A stretch of 64,000 nt of DNA from contig JBPDWA010000004.1 of the NCBI GenBank assembly GCA_051295955.1, positions 62,001 through 126,000 on the forward strand, read 5' to 3'. Below, in pieces: positions 25,074 to 33,689 of the stretch. The DNA comes from Enterococcus faecalis_A. Lineage in GTDB: Bacteria; Bacillota; Bacilli; Lactobacillales; Enterococcaceae. The notes beneath the pieces are model-generated. The model searched no databases. It worked only from the letters and a program-made list of their open reading frames with translations, and was not told the origin of the DNA. The translations under genes and the position numbers were made by a program. The first letter of the stretch is position 1, and the number at the start of each line of letters is the position of its first letter.

Positions 25074-27143
25074 CTACTCTAAATCAAACAAACTGATGGT
25101 GTCGACTGCTTCAGTTTGTTGCTGTGTCTGTTGTTGTTTTTCTTCATCCAAAATCATACCAGATTTGGATGGAGTGATTTCTGTCTCACTGTCCTTCCGA
25201 TCTAAAATACTGCCATCTTCTTCCAATGTAAATTGAACATGTTTTTCGATCCATTTTCGTCGTGGTTCAACTTTATCGCCCATTAAGGTAGTTACTCGAC
25301 GTTCTGCTTGGGCAGCATCATCAATTCGTACACGAATCAGCGTTCTGGTAGTTGGATCCATAGTGGTTTCCCAGAGCTGTTCGGCGTTCATTTCCCCAAG
25401 CCCTTTATAACGTTGCAACATGTAGCCTTTGCCTACCTTTTGGGTTGCTTCAGCTAATTCTTCATCCGTCCAAGCATATTCAATCACAGCTTTTTTCCCA
25501 GTCCCTTTGGAAATTTTATATAACGGCGGTAATGCAATGTACACTTTACCAGCTTCGATTAACGGTTTCATGTAGCGGTAAAAGAAAGTTAGCAAGAGAA
25601 CTTGAATGTGGGCGCCATCTGTATCCGCATCGGTCATGATGATGACTTTATCATAGTTACAGTCTTCAATTGAAAATTCTGGTCCAACACCAGCGCCGAT
25701 CGTATAAATCATCGTGTTGATCTCTTCATTCTTTAAAATATCCTGCATTTTGGCTTTTTCAGTATTGATCACCTTGCCTCGTAAAGGCAAAATAGCTTGA
25801 AACTTGCGATCCCGGCCTTGTTTGGCTGAACCGCCGGCAGAATCTCCTTCGACAAGATAGAGTTCATTACGTTTTGGATTTCTTGATTGAGCCGGAGTTA
25901 GTTTCCCAGAGAGCAAGGATTCGCCTTTTTTTCGTTTTTTTCCATTACGACTTTCTTCACGAGCCTTGCGGGCTGCTTCCCGTGCTTCTCTCGCTTTAAT
26001 GGCTTTACGGATTAGCGCTTGGCTCATTTCGCTATTTTCTTGTAAATAAAAGCCCATTTGCTCTCCAACCACGTTATCAACACTTGTTCGTGCTAACGGT
26101 GTACCCAGTTTTCCTTTTGTTTGTCCTTCAAATTGCAAAAGGTTTTCAGGAACACGAACAGAAAGGACAGCAGCTAACCCTTCACGGAAATCACTGCCTT
26201 CTAAATTTTTGTCTTTTTCTTTTAACAAGCCAACTTTGCGAGCGTACTCATTGTAAGCTTTCGTCATAGAGGTTTTCATACCAACTTCATGCGTACCGCC
26301 GTCTTTGGTACGGACATTGTTAACAAACGATAAAACATTTTCGGAATAGCCATCATTGTATTGATAAGCCAATTCCACTTCAATGCCTTCTTTAGCGCCA
26401 GAAAAATAAACGATCGGTGTTAAGGTATCTTTTTCTTCATTTAAGTAAGCCACAAACTCTTTAATGCCTTCTTCAAAAAGAAAAACTTCTGCTTTTGGTT
26501 CTTCACCACGCAAATCAGTTAAAGAGATTTTTACTCCTTTTAGTAGAAACGCTGATTCGCGCAAGCGCTCTGCTAACGTGTCATAAGAGAAATGGATGGT
26601 TGAAAAAATCGTCTCATCCGGTAAAAAAGTGACACTGGTTCCATTTTTCTTTTTAGTTTTGCCTACTTTTTTTAGTGTGCCGACGGGTTTTCCGCCATTT
26701 TCAAAGCGTTCAACATATTCCACGCCGTCCCGGACAATTCGAACTTCCAGCCATGTTGAAAGAGCGTTGACAACGCTGGCGCCTACTCCGTGTAAGCCGC
26801 CAGAGGTTTTATATCCTCCTTGTCCGAACTTACCACCAGCGTGTAGGACGGTGAAGATAACTTCAACTGTCGGAATACCAGAAGCGTGCATCCCCGTAGG
26901 CATCCCCCGTCCAGAATCGACCACGGAAATGCTGTTGTCTTGATGAATGGTAACTTCAATTTCATTCCCAAAGCCGGATAAGGCCTCATCGACAGCATTA
27001 TCAACAATTTCATAGACTAAGTGGTGGAGTCCGCGACTATCAGTCGAGCCAATATACATACCTGGTCTTTTTCTTACTGCTTCCAATCCTTCTAACACTT
27101 GAATGGAGGCATCGTTATATTCATTGTTTGCTTTTTTTGCCAA
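25074..27143 (-). CDS. parE: DNA topoisomerase IV subunit B
   Basis: ATPase subunit of topoisomerase IV. The GHKL ATP site is seen in NAVDEALSGFGN, GRGMPTGMH and GGLHGVGASVVNALS. The TOPRIM metal site has EGDSAGGSAKQGRDR and MTDADTDGAH. The 689-residue length is slightly longer than average because of a basic insert (residues about 385-420, rich in Arg/Lys/Glu) and a Gln-rich acidic C-terminus. Start is TTG at 27143, 10 nt after AAGGAG; no ATG is available. Upstream lies a leader with three inverted repeats. Confidence 0.95.
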   Translation of the reverse strand: MAKKANNEYNDASIQVLEGLEAVRKRPGMYIGSTDSRGLHHLVYEIVDNAVDEALSGFGNEIEVTIHQDNSISVVDSGRGMPTGMHASGIPTVEVIFTVLHAGGKFGQGGYKTSGGLHGVGASVVNALSTWLEVRIVRDGVEYVERFENGGKPVGTLKKVGKTKKKNGTSVTFLPDETIFSTIHFSYDTLAERLRESAFLLKGVKISLTDLRGEEPKAEVFLFEEGIKEFVAYLNEEKDTLTPIVYFSGAKEGIEVELAYQYNDGYSENVLSFVNNVRTKDGGTHEVGMKTSMTKAYNEYARKVGLLKEKDKNLEGSDFREGLAAVLSVRVPENLLQFEGQTKGKLGTPLARTSVDNVVGEQMGFYLQENSEMSQALIRKAIKAREAREAARKAREESRNGKKRKKGESLLSGKLTPAQSRNPKRNELYLVEGDSAGGSAKQGRDRKFQAILPLRGKVINTEKAKMQDILKNEEINTMIYTIGAGVGPEFSIEDCNYDKVIIMTDADTDGAHIQVLLLTFFYRYMKPLIEAGKVYIALPPLYKISKGTGKKAVIEYAWTDEELAEATQKVGKGYMLQRYKGLGEMNAEQLWETTMDPTTRTLIRVRIDDAAQAERRVTTLMGDKVEPRRKWIEKHVQFTLEEDGSILDRKDSETEITPSKSGMILDEEKQQQTQQQTEAVDTISLFDLE

Positions 27144-27181
27144 AGAAAAAACTCCTTATACTTAGATTCTCAAGGTCAAGA

Positions 27182-27338
27182 AAACGACGTTGCACCATCG
27201 TTTGTAATTACAGAAGAAAAATTTCTCGAAAGAGAGGGATGATTCGAGAAATTTTTCTTGAATTCGTAAGTCAGGTGTTTTCTCGCCATTCATTAAAAGA
27301 TTTAGGAAAGCTTGAATGTCCACAGCTTACTTCCTAAA
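27182..27338 (-). promoter_or_regulatory. Structured leader region upstream of parE
   Basis: Three successive inverted repeats precede parE on the minus strand: TTTAGGAA arms (27301-27308/27331-27338), a perfect 17-bp pair with a 12-nt loop (27214-27230/27243-27259), and AAACGA arms (27182-27187/27198-27203). The middle one has a T-rich 3' arm. No promoter between them is clear, so they may lie in the 5' leader and act as an attenuator. Confidence 0.45.
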
Positions 27339-27370
27339 ACCATCATTACAATAATACTCTAAATGAGCTG

Positions 27371-27404
27371 AAAAAAAAAGAGCTTTCCATTTTAGCAGCT
27401 CTTT
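27371..27404 (-). terminator. Terminator after the CoA-binding protein gene
   Basis: Minus strand: 8-bp stem (AAAGAGCT/AGCTCTTT), 12-nt loop, T9 run. The stem starts 13 bp after the stop codon. Confidence 0.8.
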
Positions 27405-27416
27405 CTTTAAAAAATG

Positions 27417-27848
27417 TTAGCCTTGAGCGTTTGACAGCTTAGCTAATTCGATCTTAATACAGCGATCCATTACTACTTGCCGTCCATCTGCCAATAAGCG
27501 CTGAGCGGCTAACTCATTTTTCAATCCTAGCTGCGCCCAAAAAACCGGTGCCTTTGTTTGCAACGTTTCAGTGGCAACTTCGGGTAAATACTCACTCCGA
27601 CGGAATACATCAACGATATCCACTGCTTCTGGAATTTCCGTTAAGGAACCATAAACCGATTCACCGAGAATTGTGGTTCCTTTTTTTAAAGGATTTACCG
27701 GGATAATTTGGTAGCCATGCGCTTGTAGCACTTGCGCAACTTGATAACTTGTTCGTTCCGGCTTATCACTTAGACCGACAACTGCAATTTTGTGTGCTTG
27801 TTTTAAGATTGTAAAAATTTCTTGTTGACTGGGATTTTCAAAGGCCAT
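27417..27848 (-). CDS. CoA-binding domain protein (YccU-like)
   Basis: A 143-residue single-domain Rossmann protein of the CoA-binding family, related to the nucleotide-binding domain of succinyl-CoA synthetase. AVVGLSDKPERTSYQVAQVL is the phosphate-binding region; IIPVNPLKKGTTILGESVYG and the VDIVDVFRRSEYLPEV segment are typical of YccU-like members, as is VMDRCIKIE at the end. Substrate and role are unknown. ATG at 27848 follows AAGGAG with 9 nt; an ATG 30 bp earlier lacks a site. It is monocistronic, running toward parE but with its own terminator. Confidence 0.85.
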   Translation of the reverse strand: MAFENPSQQEIFTILKQAHKIAVVGLSDKPERTSYQVAQVLQAHGYQIIPVNPLKKGTTILGESVYGSLTEIPEAVDIVDVFRRSEYLPEVATETLQTKAPVFWAQLGLKNELAAQRLLADGRQVVMDRCIKIELAKLSNAQG

Positions 27849-27964
27849 TGATCTCCGCTCCTTTTTTGAACTATTCATATTATAGCGTCAAAAGAGTCAA
27901 AGATGCAAAGCTTATTTTCTGCCAAAAATGGATTACGACAGTTGTGGCTCTATAATTTTACATA

Positions 27965-27993
27965 TTGTTTGCTGATTCTATTCATGATAAAAT
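27965..27993 (+). promoter_or_regulatory. plsY promoter
   Basis: TTGTTT (27965-27970), 17-bp spacer, TAAAAT (27988-27993). Confidence 0.6.
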
Positions 27994-28026
27994 ATAAGCT
28001 AGTTTAAATCAGAAAGAGGTTTCTTT

Positions 28027-28653
28027 ATGAAAATTGTTCTATTACTCTTCATCGCCTATTTGTTAGGCTCGATCCCTTCAGGCGTTTGGATTAGCAAGTT
28101 TTTTTTCAAAAAAGATATTCGCCGTTTCGGCAGTGGCAACACAGGCACTACCAATACGTTTCGGGTATTAGGTAAAAAAGCCGGAACGACGGTTTTATTA
28201 ATGGATATTTTAAAAGGAACATTGGCGACTTGCTTGCCTTATTTATTTTCCTTAAACGTAAATCCATTACTCTTTGGTGTAGCTGCGGTAGTGGGTCATA
28301 CGTTTCCAATTTTTGCCCACTTTAAAGGCGGTAAAGCAGTAGCTACGAGTGCTGGTATGCTATTGGCGTATAGTCCTGCATTTTTTATTTATTCTTCACT
28401 TATTTTTGTTATCTGCTTATACATTACCAGTACAGTTAGTTTGACCAGCATGATCAGTGCTGTTTTAATCACTCTTTCAACGGTGATTTTACCTTTTTCA
28501 GTACCTTCGATTTTGCCACGATTCGACTGGTTATTAACAATAATCGCCATTGCGTTAACGACGTTTATTTTTATTCGTCACAAAGAAAATATCCATCGCA
28601 TTAAAAATGGCACGGAAAGTCACTTGTCTTTTGGGTTAAAGGCTAAGAAATAA
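28027..28653 (+). CDS. plsY: Acyl-phosphate glycerol-3-phosphate acyltransferase
   Basis: Membrane enzyme that transfers acyl groups from acyl-phosphate to glycerol-3-phosphate, the first step of phospholipid synthesis. The three active-site motifs are visible: LLGSIPSGVWISK, RRFGSGNTGTTNTFRVLGKK and GHTFPIFAHFKGGKAVATSAG. Five hydrophobic segments fit the known topology. At 208 residues it is normal. The gene diverges from the CoA-binding gene behind it and has its own promoter. Placement upstream of parE is common in Firmicutes. Confidence 0.95.
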   Translation: MKIVLLLFIAYLLGSIPSGVWISKFFFKKDIRRFGSGNTGTTNTFRVLGKKAGTTVLLMDILKGTLATCLPYLFSLNVNPLLFGVAAVVGHTFPIFAHFKGGKAVATSAGMLLAYSPAFFIYSSLIFVICLYITSTVSLTSMISAVLITLSTVILPFSVPSILPRFDWLLTIIAIALTTFIFIRHKENIHRIKNGTESHLSFGLKAKK

Positions 28654-28690
28654 GTCAGCCTTATTTCTCGCTCTATCGAAGAAATGCTGG

Positions 28691-28719
28691 ACCGATAGAT
28701 AGCTTCTACCGGTTTTTTT
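28691..28719 (+). terminator. Terminator after plsY
   Basis: An 8-bp stem with one mismatch (ACCGATAG/CTACCGGT), 7-nt loop and a T7 run. Confidence 0.55.
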
Positions 28720-28723
28720 GTTG

Positions 28724-28768
28724 AAAAAAAACTAGGAACCCTTATCTCGTAGACATAAAAGTTCCTAG
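28724..28768 (-). terminator. Terminator after the LacX-type epimerase gene
   Basis: Minus strand: perfect 8-bp stem (CTAGGAAC/GTTCCTAG), 21-nt loop, followed by GTT-free T7 run in the adjoining sequence. It converges with the plsY terminator. Confidence 0.7.
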
Positions 28769-28774
28769 GATAGC

Positions 28775-29650
28775 TTATTTTACGCTGATCGTATAACTTG
28801 TTTGGAAACGTCCTGCCGGTGACAGTTGATTAATACCGATCTTGTCTGAAAGAACACCATTGGTTTGGACAGCATCAGCGATTCCGCACCATGGTTCAAT
28901 GCAGACAAATGGTGCTTTTTTGGCTGCTGGAGACCAGATACCAACAAATGGCATATCTGTGATAGTTAAAGTTACGCTGTGTGGACTTTCATCTGACATA
29001 ATGCAAAAACTATTCGTACCTTTTGTTTCAAAGATCAACGCATCATTTTGAAAGATTGCATGAGTAAGGTTTACATCCGTATTCGTTTGCGCCAATGTTT
29101 TATTCTCAAAGTCAGCATAAGGACCCTGCAAGGGAATTTGCGTCCGCGATTTTTTGGGAGTAAAACTTAAATAATAATCTTCAAACGACAGAGAAGAATC
29201 TAATGGGACATTAAATGCCGGATGACCGCCAATTGAAAAATACATAGTTTCTTGGCCGCTATTTTCAACCTGATAATGGACTGTCAATTCTTGGCCAGTC
29301 AAGCTATACGTAATCACTAAATGGAAATCAAAGGGATAATTCTTTTTGGTTTCTGCAGTGGCTGATAAGGCAAAGGCTACCGTTTCAGCTCCTTTTTCAA
29401 TTACTTCAAAGTCCAAGTCTCTAGCAAATCCATGCTGCGATAAGTGATACGCTTGGTTTTGGTAGTGATACGTATCTTCTTTTAAGCGTCCGACGATCGG
29501 AAATAAAACAGGTGCATGTCGCGCCCAGTAGTTAGGATCGGCTTGCCATATATATTCAAGGCCGTTTTCCTTGGCTTTTAAACTAATTAATTCTGCCCCT
29601 TTTTCTGCAAATGTGGCAGTTAAAAATTCATTTTCAATGTGCACGGTCAT
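28775..29650 (-). CDS. Aldose 1-epimerase family protein (LacX-like)
   Basis: Galactose-mutarotase fold protein of the LacX subgroup, expected to interconvert anomers of a sugar or sugar phosphate. FAEKGAELISLKAKENGLEYIW, then HAPVLFPIVGRL, QHGFARDLDFEVIE (with the catalytic-type His) and FSIGGHPAFNVPL (second His) are visible, ending with CIEPWCGIAD containing the likely catalytic Glu. The 291-residue length is typical. GAGGGGGC precedes the ATG. It sits just downstream of codY but with its own ribosome site and terminator. Substrate is unknown; not in a galactose operon here. Confidence 0.86.
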   Translation of the reverse strand: MTVHIENEFLTATFAEKGAELISLKAKENGLEYIWQADPNYWARHAPVLFPIVGRLKEDTYHYQNQAYHLSQHGFARDLDFEVIEKGAETVAFALSATAETKKNYPFDFHLVITYSLTGQELTVHYQVENSGQETMYFSIGGHPAFNVPLDSSLSFEDYYLSFTPKKSRTQIPLQGPYADFENKTLAQTNTDVNLTHAIFQNDALIFETKGTNSFCIMSDESPHSVTLTITDMPFVGIWSPAAKKAPFVCIEPWCGIADAVQTNGVLSDKIGINQLSPAGRFQTSYTISVK

Positions 29651-29676
29651 TTATTTGCCCCCTCATACCTTACTTA

Positions 29677-30465
29677 TTACCGATGTTTGTCCAGCTCTTG
29701 GATAAACTGTTGGTTTAAAACCTTTAAATAGGTTCCTTTCATACCGAGTGATCGAGATTCAATAATACCAGCTGATTCTAATTTTCGCAAAGCATTCACA
29801 ATCACAGAACGTGTAATTCCGATGTTATCGGCAATGTTTGAAGCAGTTAGCCGCCCTTCTTCACCTTCTAGCACATCAAAAATGGCGTAAACAGCTTTTA
29901 ATTCGCTATAAGACAAGGTATTGATTGCCATTTGAACAGCAGTAGCGCTCCGTACTTCTGCTTCAATATTTCTAGATTGCTGGTACAAAATTTGCATGCC
30001 GACAACGGTAGCGCTGTATTCTGCCAACACTAAGTCGTCTTCATTAAATGAATCTTGGATGCGCGCTAGAATAATCGTTCCTAAACGTTCACCGGCTCCA
30101 TACAAAGGCACGATAGTAGTTAAACCAGAAGAATATTTTTCTCTTGATTCAATTGGAAAAGCCGTTAGATCACTGTCAATAGCAATATTGGCTTCGGTTT
30201 TTGATAGCTTGCCGACTGCATCTGTATAATTTTGTGGAAACTTCTTTGCTTCAAACATATGCTTAATTCGCGCATTGTTAACGTCCAGTTTTTCATTGTA
30301 TCCTAGCAAAATACCTGTACTGCTAATAATATACGCATTGCTTTTCAAAATGTCGCCTAAAATCATCGCCATTTTGTCATACGGCAGTTCGGCTTTTAAA
30401 TCAAACGTATTTTTTTGCTGCAGCAGTTCATTGATCTGACGCGTTTTTTCTAATAACGTAGCCAT
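29677..30465 (-). CDS. codY: CodY, GTP- and branched-chain-amino-acid-sensing regulator
   Basis: Global transcription factor repressing nutrient-acquisition genes when isoleucine/valine and often GTP are plentiful. Residues 1-155 form the GAF ligand domain (MATLLEKTRQINELLQQ start; DLTAFPIESREKYSSGL). The winged helix-turn-helix near the C-terminus reads LTASNIADNIGITRSVIVNA followed by LRKLESAGIIESRSLGMKG. At 262 residues it is standard. A GGGGGAG site precedes the ATG. It ends the xerC-hslV-hslU-codY cluster, an arrangement conserved across low-GC Firmicutes. Confidence 0.97.
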   Translation of the reverse strand: MATLLEKTRQINELLQQKNTFDLKAELPYDKMAMILGDILKSNAYIISSTGILLGYNEKLDVNNARIKHMFEAKKFPQNYTDAVGKLSKTEANIAIDSDLTAFPIESREKYSSGLTTIVPLYGAGERLGTIILARIQDSFNEDDLVLAEYSATVVGMQILYQQSRNIEAEVRSATAVQMAINTLSYSELKAVYAIFDVLEGEEGRLTASNIADNIGITRSVIVNALRKLESAGIIESRSLGMKGTYLKVLNQQFIQELDKHR

Positions 30466-30483
30466 TTTTTCTCCCCCAATTTT

Positions 30484-31884
30484 CTATAAAATGTAACGAC
30501 TTAAATCTTCGTTTCCAGCAATGTCATTTAATTTCTCATTTACATACGCTTCGGTAATTGTGATAGCACCCATTTGCATATCAGGGGCTTCAAACAATAA
30601 ATCTTCCAATAAATGTTCTAAAATTGTGTGCAATCGACGAGCTCCGATGTTCTCTGTATCTCGGTTAACATCATAAGCAATAGTAGCAATCCGCTCAATC
30701 GCTTCTTTTGTAAAAGTTACATCTACATTTTCAGTTCCGATCAAAGCAATGTATTGTTTCACTAGAGCATTGGTCGGTTCAGTAAGAATACGAATAAAAT
30801 CAGCCGCCGTTAAATCGTTTAATTCTACGCGAATCGGAAAACGCCCTTGTAACTCAGGAATTAAATCGCTAGGTTTTGATAAATGAAAAGCACCTGAAGC
30901 GATAAACAAAATGTGATCCGTTTGAATAGGCCCGTACTTAGTATTTACTTGTGAACCTTCAACAATTGGTAAGATATCTCTTTGGACACCTTCACGAGAA
31001 ACTTCTCCGGAAGTTTGTTGGCTTTTTGATGTGATTTTATCCATTTCATCAATAAAGATAATACCGCTGGACTCTGCTAAACGAATTGCTTCACTATGAA
31101 TATCAGCATCATTAACAATTCTAGCCGATTCTTCTCTGACTAAAAGCTCTTGGGCCTCTTTAACCGTCACGGTTCGTTCAATTTTTTTCTTCGGTGATAA
31201 AGCGCCTAGCGTTTCACTTAAATCAATGCCCATTTGTTCCATACCACTGTTCATAGCCGGCATTGTTTTTTTTGGTTCTTCAATTTCAATCGTGACTTCT
31301 CTTTGATCAAGCAAGCCTTTTTCCAACTGCTCTAGAATCGTTTTACGATTCACTTTGATTTCATCAGTCACCTCTTCTTGCGGCTCCTGACTTTGTTGAG
31401 CAGCAGTAAGCATGCTCATCATTTGTTCAAATTGGTTGCCTGTTTGTTTCTGCTCTTTTTTGATGCCAGGAACCAACACTTTCACTAAGCGTTGATTGGC
31501 TTTTTTTAGCGCTTGAGTATAGACACGGCTGTATTGCTCTTTTTCAACAATTTGAATGGCATTTTCAACTAAATCCCGCACCATTGATTCTACATCACGA
31601 CCTACATATCCTACTTCAGTAAATTTAGTGGCTTCAACTTTTACAAAAGGCGCTTTAACAATCTTGGCTAAGCGACGAGCGATTTCTGTTTTTCCGACAC
31701 CTGTCGGTCCGATCATCAGCAAGTTTTTAGGCGTAATGTCTTGTTGCATTTTTTCTTCCAGCTGTAAGCGACGATACCGATTTCTTAGCGCAACTGCCAC
31801 TGATTTTTTGGCAGCTTGCTGACCGATAATGTAGTTGTCTAATTCTTTTACAATTTCTTTGGGTGTTTTGTTTAATTCATTCAT
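30484..31884 (-). CDS. hslU: HslU, ATPase subunit of the HslVU protease
   Basis: AAA+ unfoldase that feeds substrates to HslV. Walker A is GPTGVGKTEIARRLAK, Walker B GIIFIDEMDKI; the inserted I-domain with Gln/Glu-rich helices spans residues about 110-235; GYVGRDVE is the pore motif; the C-terminal tail ending in LSRYIL is the part that docks into HslV. Start is the ATG at 31884 after GAGGG; a TTG precedes it. At 466 residues it is full length. It is cotranscribed with hslV (15-bp gap) and codY. Confidence 0.96.
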   Translation of the reverse strand: MNELNKTPKEIVKELDNYIIGQQAAKKSVAVALRNRYRRLQLEEKMQQDITPKNLLMIGPTGVGKTEIARRLAKIVKAPFVKVEATKFTEVGYVGRDVESMVRDLVENAIQIVEKEQYSRVYTQALKKANQRLVKVLVPGIKKEQKQTGNQFEQMMSMLTAAQQSQEPQEEVTDEIKVNRKTILEQLEKGLLDQREVTIEIEEPKKTMPAMNSGMEQMGIDLSETLGALSPKKKIERTVTVKEAQELLVREESARIVNDADIHSEAIRLAESSGIIFIDEMDKITSKSQQTSGEVSREGVQRDILPIVEGSQVNTKYGPIQTDHILFIASGAFHLSKPSDLIPELQGRFPIRVELNDLTAADFIRILTEPTNALVKQYIALIGTENVDVTFTKEAIERIATIAYDVNRDTENIGARRLHTILEHLLEDLLFEAPDMQMGAITITEAYVNEKLNDIAGNEDLSRYIL

Positions 31885-31898
31885 CAATAATCCCTCGT

Positions 31899-32447
31899 TT
31901 ATATTTCTTCTACTATAATATTGTGATTAGTGAATACACAAATATCCGCTGCAATATTTAAAGCATTTTTGGCAATTTCCTGAGCGGACATAGATTGATC
32001 ACCAAAATTTTTCATAGCGCGAGCTGCAGCTAACGCAAAATTTCCACCAGAACCGATAGCTAAAATACCGTCATCAGGCGTGATTACTTCGCCAGTACCG
32101 GATACTAATAACATTTCTTTGGCATTCATCACAATTAGCATGGCTTCTAATTTTTGCATAGCCTGCTGTGTACGCCATTCCTGAGCCAGTTCAACGGCAG
32201 CCCGAGTTAAATTGCCATTGTATTCATTTAATTTTCCTTCGAATTTTTCTTCTAAAGTAAAAGCATCAGCTACACTGCCAGCAAAACCAACAACAACTTC
32301 ATCATTGTAAATTCTTCTGACCTTTTTGGCTGTTCCTTTCATAACAACGGATTCGCCCATTGTAACTTGACCGTCACCGGCCATCGCAAATTTACCGTCT
32401 TTTTCGACGGCACAAATCGTTGTAGAGTGAAACTGAGATGCTACCAT
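31899..32447 (-). CDS. hslV: HslV, peptidase subunit of the HslVU protease
   Basis: Proteasome-like N-terminal-nucleophile peptidase. The segment FHSTTICAVEKDGKFAMAGD followed by GQVTMGESVVMK is the family start. The nucleophile would be exposed by trimming before the STT group; Bacillus CodW/ClpQ uses a Ser-containing N-terminus, and which residue acts here is not settled by sequence. The ATG at 32447 has AGGAGG 6 nt before it; earlier in-frame starts overlap xerC without a better site. At 182 residues it is normal. Confidence 0.95.
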   Translation of the reverse strand: MVASQFHSTTICAVEKDGKFAMAGDGQVTMGESVVMKGTAKKVRRIYNDEVVVGFAGSVADAFTLEEKFEGKLNEYNGNLTRAAVELAQEWRTQQAMQKLEAMLIVMNAKEMLLVSGTGEVITPDDGILAIGSGGNFALAAARAMKNFGDQSMSAQEIAKNALNIAADICVFTNHNIIVEEI

Positions 32448-32470
32448 GGTAATTCCTCCTATTTTTCTCC

Positions 32471-33370
32471 TCACGCCCGCGGATGAAAGCTACGGTAACT
32501 TTTTTGCAAGCTTTCTTTGGTGACATGAGCATAAATTTGTGTAGTGGACAAGTTTGCATGTCCTAACAACTCCTGAACGGTGCGCATATCAGCACCGTTA
32601 TTTAATAAATGAGTAGCAAAAGTATGCCGCAACATATGAGGATGAATATCTGAATTTAACGTACTTTTTTTAATTAACTGATTTAACACATATTCAATGC
32701 CAGTCGGTGTAATTTGATCTCCGTGGTGATTAACAAAAACATAGGGATGGTCTTTGTGATGTCGACCCGTCAATACAGCACGGCCATTTTCTAAATAATC
32801 TTTTAAGGCATCTGCAGCAAAGCTGCCAAATGGAACATAGCGATCCTTATTGCCTTTCCCGTGAATAAAAAGAACCGTTGAATCAAAATCAACTGCCGCC
32901 AGCGTTAAATTGGCACATTCGCTGACTCGAATTCCGGTTCCGTATAACACTTCTAACAGAGCTTGATTTCTCAATTCAAGAGGCTGGGCTCCTTGTGCAG
33001 CCTTAAAAAGCGCCTCCATTTCCTTTTCATAAAAAAAGCGCGGCAAACGCAACTGTTTTTTTTTCATATGAACATAGGAAAATGGATTTTCAGTCACCGC
33101 TTCATTCCGCAATAAAAACTGGTAAAAAGAACGTAAGCTAGCAATTTTACGACCAATGGAATTCCGACCATATTGTTGGTCATATAAATAACTTAAATAA
33201 GTACGGACATCTAAATGATCGATGGTTAAATAGTTATCATTGCCTGTCCCTTTAAGAAAATGAAAGAACTGATCGACGTCTTCTTGATAGGCAAGTTTGG
33301 TTTTTATGGAGTAGCCTCGCTCAACAATTAGATAACGAAAGAAAAGTTCAGGCCAATTCTTACCAGCCAT
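32471..33370 (-). CDS. xerC: Tyrosine recombinase XerC
   Basis: Site-specific recombinase that resolves chromosome dimers at dif with its partner. The N-terminal SAM-like domain (residues 1-90: LFFRYLIVERGYSIKTKLAY) is followed by the catalytic domain with Arg in GTGIRVSECANL, HMLRHTFATHLL, and GHANLSTTQIYAHVT carrying the His and nucleophilic Tyr. At 299 residues and placed before hslVU-codY, it is the Firmicute core recombinase (CodV in Bacillus), not a phage or element integrase. GGAGGG precedes the ATG. Confidence 0.93.
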   Translation of the reverse strand: MAGKNWPELFFRYLIVERGYSIKTKLAYQEDVDQFFHFLKGTGNDNYLTIDHLDVRTYLSYLYDQQYGRNSIGRKIASLRSFYQFLLRNEAVTENPFSYVHMKKKQLRLPRFFYEKEMEALFKAAQGAQPLELRNQALLEVLYGTGIRVSECANLTLAAVDFDSTVLFIHGKGNKDRYVPFGSFAADALKDYLENGRAVLTGRHHKDHPYVFVNHHGDQITPTGIEYVLNQLIKKSTLNSDIHPHMLRHTFATHLLNNGADMRTVQELLGHANLSTTQIYAHVTKESLQKSYRSFHPRA

Positions 33371-33626
33371 CTAATCCCTCCTTTTAATTAACAAAGTAAC
33401 TTTATCATATCCCTTATAAAAAAACAAATAAATTGTCAGAATTTAATAAATTTTTCTAAATTTGTTCACAATTCTTCAGTTTTTCTTAATATTCCTTCAT
33501 TTTCCTTAGTAATTAAACCACTTGAGCTGGGAGATATTGGGTATAAGGACGTCAGAATTTGGCTGTTTTTATGCATAGCTGATAAATTAAGCAAGGAGCT
33601 TTCCCTTCATAGATAACAACACAAGT
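33371..33626. other. Intergenic stretch between trmFO and xerC
   Basis: AT-rich, with TTTTCTTAAT/CCTTCATTTTCCTTAG-like pyrimidine-rich sequence. I see no gene or clear promoter. It separates xerC from trmFO by over 300 bp, so the cluster is probably not one continuous operon here. Confidence 0.4.
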
Positions 33627-33668
33627 AAGGATTGATTTGAAAGCCTATTGGCTTTCAAATCAATCCTT
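33627..33668. terminator. Long perfect hairpin after trmFO
   Basis: A perfect 19-bp inverted repeat (33627-33645 with 33650-33668) with a 4-nt TATT loop, 21 bp past the trmFO stop. No T run follows on either strand, so it may be a processing or stability hairpin rather than a classical terminator. Confidence 0.55.
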
Positions 33669-33689
33669 CAGCTGGTGCGATACTTAATT

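Noticed and set aside
27214..27259. Inverted repeat upstream of parE considered as a CodY box
   Set aside because: AATTTTTCTTGAATT-like sequence differs from AATTTTCWGAAAATT at several positions; the hairpin explanation is stronger.
32471..33370. xerC considered as an integrase marking a mobile element
   Set aside because: It is in the conserved trmFO-xerC-hslV-hslU-codY order with no att repeats, cargo or excisionase, so it is the chromosomal dimer-resolution recombinase.
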